From Lachnospiraceae bacterium (GTDB lineage: Bacteria; Bacillota; Clostridia; Lachnospirales; Lachnospiraceae), in assembly GCA_021199395.1 (NCBI GenBank), contig JAJQIE010000088.1:1-7046 (forward strand): a stretch of DNA of 7,046 nucleotides, in the 5' to 3' direction. Below the pieces are notes generated by a model. The model was not told where the DNA came from and did not search any database. It was given only the letters and a program-made list of their open reading frames with translations. Every line of letters starts with the position of its first letter. Position 1 is the stretch's first letter. Both the position numbers and the translations under genes were made by a program. Positions 4,901-7,046 of this stretch are shown piece by piece.

Positions 4901-6604
4901 TTCCGCGCGGTCTATAGCCAGACAATGGCGACCGGCTGCAATGCCGTGACTTCGAATTTGGCGACGGCAGAAAATCTGACTGCCGTGACGACAGTTCCGA
5001 ATGCTTCGACGGCGTATGTGACGGTTACCGTAGATGCAGGCAGCGTGGCACCGGTCAGTCTGGCATTAAGCCAGTTTAACGTAGATATGGAGGAGGAAGC
5101 CTATACCGGAACCGCGATCACAAAGTCAGTTGAGAGCGCAGGCCTGACGGAAGGTACGGACTACCTTGTGTTTTATTCGGAAAATACGAATGCGGGGACA
5201 GCAGTGATTACGATCGTTGGCCTTGGCAGCTATACCGGTACTCTGACCTATAACTATATTATTGAACAGAAGGATACGACCTGTACAAAGCCGACGAATC
5301 TGACCGCGACTGCGGGGCAGACACTGTCAGAGGTACAGCTGCCGGATGGATGGACCTGGGAGGATGGCAGCGTCAGCGTGGGTGGTACAGGAATGAAACA
5401 GTTTTGCGCGATCTATACCCCGAAGGATACGGTCAACTACAGTATCGTGACGGCGTATCTGACAGTTACCGTGGAAGCCGCTGCTGAGACAGACACGGAT
5501 TCCGGATCGGGAGCTGCTTCCCTGACTGCGGAACAGTTCAGAGTGGACACAAGTGCCGAGACCTATACGGGGAACGCGATCAGAAAGGAAGTCGTGAGCG
5601 ATACTCTGGAAGAAGGCGTAGACTATACGGTGTCTTTCTCAGAAAATACGAACGCAGGTACAGCAGTCATTACGATCACTGGCATGGGCGGTTATAGTGG
5701 CATATTGACTTATAGCTTCACGATCAACAAGGCTGATCCGACCTGTACAGAGCCGACGGATCTGACCGCGGCTGCGGGTCAGACGCTGTCTCAGGTGGAG
5801 CTGCCGGAGGGCTGGACCTGGGAAGATGGCAGTGTCAGTGTGGGTGATGCGGGGACGAAATCCTTCCGCGCGGTCTACACCCCGGAAGATACGGCCAACT
5901 ACAATACCCTGACAGCGGAACTGAGCATTACGGTTTTTGAAGAAGTTCAGGAGGACAGGAGCAGTCTCCTGTCTGTATACGACAACAGCCTTGATCTGGA
6001 GGAGGAAAATTATACCTCTGCAAGCTGGAAAAAGCTGGCGGCTGCGCAGGAGGACGCAAAAGCAGTGCTTGATAATCCGGACGCTACGCAGGAGGAAATC
6101 GCGGACGCCCTGGCCGCACTGGAAGCTGCGATAGCGGGGCTGGAGCAGATATCTGGCGGGAGCACTGACAGTGACCAGGGAGATGATGATACGGAAAGCG
6201 GGAGCTCAGGCGATAACCGTTCAGAAAGTGACGACTCCACCGAAACAGCCGGTCATTCTTCAACAGAAAGCAGTTCGGATGGCAGCGGAACAACCGACGA
6301 AGCTTCGACGGATAACAGCGCAGACAGCGATCAGGAGGATAGTGCTCAGGAAAACGACGACTCGGCCGATGATACTTCAGATAAGGGTGATTCCACTGAT
6401 AATAATCCGGACAGCGTTGCCCAGTCTGATGACAGCTCAACGGATAACAGTTCGGCTGATGCTTCAGATGACAGCTTAGCGGTCAGTCCGCAGACGGGAG
6501 ATTCTGCAAACATTGCTCTGTGGCTCTTTGTATTAGCCGCATCCGGAATAATCATGGCGGTCGCTTATTTTAGAGAGATATTCAAAAAAAGGAGAAGGGG
6601 ATGA
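1904..6604 (+). CDS. Large sortase-anchored, multi-repeat cell-surface protein (putative adhesin)
   Basis: This 1566-residue protein is exported and probably linked to peptidoglycan. From the N-terminus it shows: a signal peptide (basic residues 2-10, hydrophobic core 11-27, likely cleavage after ISA at 27-29); a Thr/Glu-rich region with TTEM and TExx tetrapeptide repeats (about 113-221); an acidic linker (about 223-245); a non-repetitive, beta-rich region (about 263-489) that I do not recognise; two A-type repeats (490-658) with YTGEAQAL and AGxYTVYYKV signatures; an alternating array of five B and four C repeats (659-1345); a FIVAR module (about 1354-1415); a Ser/Asp/Glu-rich linker (about 1416-1526); and SPQTG (1528-1532), a hydrophobic span (about 1537-1556) and the basic tail KKRRRG. 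This order is typical of Gram-positive wall proteins: tip, Ig-like stalk, flexible wall-spanning linker, anchor. The 3' end overlaps the terminator of the convergent gene. Surface anchoring is well supported. Adhesion is inferred and the ligand is unknown. No catalytic domain is visible. Confidence 0.9.
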   Translation: MKKYMGRKKRILSLLLTFVLCVNALPISATETETPAAAESADENADVTWNTEETPAKTTIAEGAAKDTAAETESEESETADGSIADAPTAAGASAAENRDESQDNGEAATAATTEMTTEMTTEMTTETIADDEGAAENGDESQDIGETITEVTTEATAEMTTETVTEATTETMTEVVTEAATEAMTETITEAITETAIEAITEATTEAITETMAETATEAIPESPEQTDDSEEDEEEETESEPSSYSISSTMVGMTLYASAEEETYTVYINPGDYGSLTEADDYSGYVVSLDSSGSYSVSEVSGMLCISGIQSGGTDDFKIDLDVINVNNGKMLDGFSIDMSKTESGASCDISAEGWYWTFTGFSFTSTADDGTSSAAEGDGEESAVVHTIYVDVVYDDTAAMYVSLPDGVTASANASIYESNSNITDVVIYQDKGYMLLTARAGATISFEDIVSCGEGYYTTTTAVAGQDGTDANSMVTIKWQEMTDVTLTAVPAAISLVYTGEAQALITAGAVSGGFIYYSFTNADENWSINVPTATDAGQYTVYYKVTADKYHYGMEATPVIAEIQRADPVIVTTPTAETDLIYTGEAQALATAGTASGGTMYYSLTGGDNDWSTEIPTGTNAGAYTVYYKVVGDSNHNDSVPGTISVTISKADPACTDPADRIATVGQKLSQVGLPEGWAWENGSVSVGDAGTKSFRAVYTPEDTANYNTVTADLTVTVEAVAETDSDSSPLTVEQFTVDMSTETYTGSAIIKEVTSSTLLENTDYTVSYSGNVNAGTAAVTITGKGSYSGVLNYNFIISKANPTYTEPTGLAATAGQKLSEVVLPDGWSWEDDSASVGSTGVKLFRAVYTPEDAANYNTVTENLRVTVEAAASESLISLKMEQFTVDLSAETYTGQAITKEVTSDLAEGTDYLVFYSDNTDAGVAVITIVGTGGYTGTLTYNFIIKRDDSADTELLSLTLTATAGQTLSQLLGLPDGWIWEDADSSVGGTGIKLFRAVYSQTMATGCNAVTSNLATAENLTAVTTVPNASTAYVTVTVDAGSVAPVSLALSQFNVDMEEEAYTGTAITKSVESAGLTEGTDYLVFYSENTNAGTAVITIVGLGSYTGTLTYNYIIEQKDTTCTKPTNLTATAGQTLSEVQLPDGWTWEDGSVSVGGTGMKQFCAIYTPKDTVNYSIVTAYLTVTVEAAAETDTDSGSGAASLTAEQFRVDTSAETYTGNAIRKEVVSDTLEEGVDYTVSFSENTNAGTAVITITGMGGYSGILTYSFTINKADPTCTEPTDLTAAAGQTLSQVELPEGWTWEDGSVSVGDAGTKSFRAVYTPEDTANYNTLTAELSITVFEEVQEDRSSLLSVYDNSLDLEEENYTSASWKKLAAAQEDAKAVLDNPDATQEEIADALAALEAAIAGLEQISGGSTDSDQGDDDTESGSSGDNRSESDDSTETAGHSSTESSSDGSGTTDEASTDNSADSDQEDSAQENDDSADDTSDKGDSTDNNPDSVAQSDDSSTDNSSADASDDSLAVSPQTGDSANIALWLFVLAASGIIMAVAYFREIFKKRRRG
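2186..2340 (+). repeat. Duplicated segment in the N-terminal region, offset 120 bases
   Basis: The segment at 2186-2220 (AAEN-x-DESQD-x-G) is repeated at 2306-2340 with four base differences by eye and exactly 120 bases between equivalent positions. Both copies are followed by Thr/Glu repeats. This indicates that a unit of segment plus Thr/Glu repeat was duplicated in frame, 40 codons long, and that the second Thr/Glu tract then expanded more. Confidence 0.8.
2240..2287 (+). repeat. Perfect 12-bp tandem repeat encoding TTEM
   Basis: ACAACAGAAATG occurs three times in a row without a mismatch (2240-2275). A fourth copy changes only at the end (TTET, 2276-2287). It encodes residues 113-128. 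Because the unit is 12 bp, gain or loss by slippage keeps the frame, so copy number is likely to vary between strains. Confidence 0.9.
2351..2566 (+). repeat. Degenerate 12-bp repeat array, 18 units, encoding T-E-x-x
   Basis: Eighteen consecutive 12-bp units start with ACN-GA(A/G) or a one-codon variant (GCA or ATC) and encode Thr-Glu followed by two of Ala, Met, Thr, Val or Ile (residues 150-221). The Glu in each second position is invariant and uses GAA in all but two units. The array is too diverged for easy slippage, unlike the perfect TTEM block upstream. The product would be an extended acidic Thr-rich stalk, a possible site for O-glycosylation (inference). Confidence 0.85.
3371..3877 (+). 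repeat. Two A-type (MBG/Ig-like) repeats of the surface protein
   Basis: Two modules of 84 and 85 residues (3371-3622 and 3623-3877) share YTGEAQAL-x-TAG, a SGG-x-x-YYS strand, a W-S-x-x-(V/I)PT core, AGxYTVYYKV, and an ADP ending. They resemble the MBG/bacterial Ig-like repeats that are common in clostridial surface proteins. The family name is from memory; the duplication itself is seen directly. They sit between the N-terminal region and the B/C array and probably form part of the rigid stalk. Confidence 0.75.
3878..5938 (+). repeat. Alternating B-C repeat array: B1 C1 B2 C2 B3 C3 B4 C4 B5
   Basis: B modules lie at 3878-4108, 4328-4552, 4775-5059, 5279-5521 and 5741-5938. C modules lie at 4109-4327, 4553-4774, 5060-5278 and 5522-5740. 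B carries a GLP(E/D)GW or similar core, W-(E)-(D/N), SVG, FRAVY and TPEDTANYNT. C carries QF-x-VD, YTG, DYxVxYS, NAG, ITI and a G-x-Y-(S/T)-G turn. C modules are nearly constant (73-74 residues); B varies (66-95 residues). B3 is the odd one: it has lost the TPED-x-x-NYN motif and gained about 20 Ala/Thr-rich residues. The array is expected to form a string of small beta-sandwich domains holding the N-terminal region away from the wall. Confidence 0.85.
5963..6148 (+). other. FIVAR-type three-helix module within the surface protein
   Basis: Residues about 1354-1415 switch from beta-rich repeats to a helical pattern: LEEENYTSASWKKLAAAQED, then AKAVLDNPDATQEEI, then ADALAALEAAIAGLEQ. The YT-x-x-SW start and the DA-T-QEEID/AAL-x-x-A-x-x-GL end are the signature of FIVAR modules, which are found in Gram-positive wall proteins and bacterial adhesins. 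Only a single copy is present, at the base of the stalk. Confidence 0.8.
6485..6601 (+). other. Cell-wall sorting signal with SPQTG motif
   Basis: SPQTGD (residues 1528-1533) is followed by a hydrophobic span (about 1537-1556) and the tail REIFKKRRRG at the very C-terminus. This is the three-part sortase signal with Ser in place of Leu at the first position. Motifs of the (S/N/P)PxTG kind are known substrates of sortases in Clostridia such as C. difficile SrtB, so cleavage between Thr1531 and Gly1532 is expected. No sortase gene is in the window. Confidence 0.88.
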
Positions 6605-6622
6605 ATCAGCTTCCCCTTCTCC
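6584..6622 (-). terminator. Intrinsic terminator of the minus-strand gene, overlapping the end of the surface protein gene
   Basis: On the minus strand GGAGAAGGGG (6622-6613) pairs perfectly with CCCCTTCTCC (6600-6591) over ten base pairs and is followed at once by seven T (6590-6584). This is a strong terminator for the leftward gene ending at 6710. In the plus direction the hairpin is followed by TGCTGATA without a T run, so it should stop rightward transcription poorly, although it may protect the 3' end. The left arm and the A tract are the last codons of the surface protein (KKRRRG and stop). Confidence 0.85.
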
Positions 6623-6624
6623 TG

Positions 6625-6638
6625 CTGATAATTATCAG
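6625..6638. repeat. Perfect 14-bp palindrome in the convergent intergenic region
   Basis: CTGATAATTATCAG is its own reverse complement and starts three bases right of the terminator hairpin. It lies in the 3' untranslated region of both genes. It could be a protein-binding site, a second small hairpin or chance. No T run follows on either strand close by. Confidence 0.55.
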
Positions 6639-6709
6639 TAGGCACTTTTATCAATGCCCTGAAGTCGTGTACCAGCCCGGTTCTGCATCCTTACGATGTC
6701 AACAATGTT

Positions 6710-7046
6710 TTATTTTCCGGAGCTTGTTGATTTGACAGTATATGTTTTCCCGCTGATTAGTTTGCTGGCATCAGGAATGGTCCATTCCATGACATTCTCC
6801 AGTCCACAGCTGCAGGTTTGCGTCCAAACAATCTTTTTATTTACAATTCCATACATGGCGCGGCCAACGGCTGTCGAAGTAGTTTTATTCGACAAATTAT
6901 GGCGATGCAGGGTATATTTGACCTTTTTAGGAACTTTCAGCTTTACAGTTACTGTAGACCCCCCTGGCGAATTCAGTGTAAAAGTTGCCGATATCGTTTT
7001 GTATGAAATTACTTCACGTTTTGCAATAATATTCCCTGTGTAATAC
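6710..7046 (-). CDS. 3' end of an unrecognised, probably secreted protein (5' part outside window)
   Basis: On the minus strand a frame stays open from the window edge to the TAA at 6712-6710, 111 visible residues, beginning YYTGNIIAKREVISYK. It contains LNSPGGSTVTVKLKVPKK, a Cys-x-Cys pair in QTCSCGLENVMEW, and ends SGKTYTVKSTSSGK. The composition (Ser/Thr/Lys/Val-rich, alternating beta pattern, few charged helices) suggests a beta-sandwich domain of an exported protein; that is inference. The gene is followed after about 87 bases by a minus-strand terminator (6622-6584), which supports this strand over the opposite one. The start codon is beyond the right edge; the internal TTG at 6895 is not needed as a start. 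I do not recognise the family. A gap of about 105 bases separates it from the convergent surface protein gene. Confidence 0.6.
   Translation of the reverse strand, partial: YYTGNIIAKREVISYKTISATFTLNSPGGSTVTVKLKVPKKVKYTLHRHNLSNKTTSTAVGRAMYGIVNKKIVWTQTCSCGLENVMEWTIPDASKLISGKTYTVKSTSSGK

Noticed and set aside
6696..7043. Plus-strand frame of 115 residues downstream of the surface protein
   Set aside because: It has no RBS. The opposite strand has an uninterrupted frame with a matching terminator, so the minus strand is preferred. It cannot be fully excluded without sequence to the right.

Overview
The window looks like a piece of a Gram-positive, probably Clostridia/Lachnospiraceae-type chromosome. 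The reasons are the purine-rich ribosome binding sites, intrinsic terminators, mid GC, a LuxR-type regulator with a helical-repeat N-terminus, and a very large repeat-built cell-wall protein with an SPQTG sorting signal and a FIVAR module. The family-level placement is an inference; no rRNA or housekeeping marker is present.

Layout. Positions 1-187 are a regulatory region with several inverted repeats and a plausible sigma-A promoter (93-121). It leads into a 337-residue LuxR-type transcription regulator (188-1201, +), followed by an unusual A-rich tail (1202-1288) and a strong intrinsic terminator (1291-1320). After about 100 bases that hold an inverted repeat, an extended -10 promoter (1428-1436) starts a second unit. 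Its leader of about 100 nt can fold into a nested hairpin, and it carries a 101-residue cysteine-rich small protein (1546-1851, +). Fifty-two bases later, with no terminator between, comes a 1566-residue surface protein (1904-6604, +). That protein consists of a signal peptide, Thr/Glu tetrapeptide repeats, a non-repetitive region, two A-type repeats, an alternating B-C-B-C-B-C-B-C-B array, a FIVAR module, a Ser/Asp-rich wall-spanning linker and a sortase signal. At the right edge the 3' end of a convergent minus-strand gene is open to the window boundary (6710-7046). Its intrinsic terminator is built out of the last codons of the surface-protein gene.

How the parts may work together. The large protein is very likely exported and sortase-anchored, acting as an adhesin or stalk; the sortase itself is not in the window. 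The small cysteine protein is probably co-transcribed with it, but has no signal peptide and no established link. The LuxR-type regulator is a separate unit and might control either promoter. Inverted repeats with TCAC/GTGA arms lie upstream of both units, but that link is speculative. I did not find a clearly new multi-gene system. The points most worth a second look are the coding tail that doubles as a convergent terminator, the structured leader with the Cys-rich small protein, and the repeat organisation of the surface protein.
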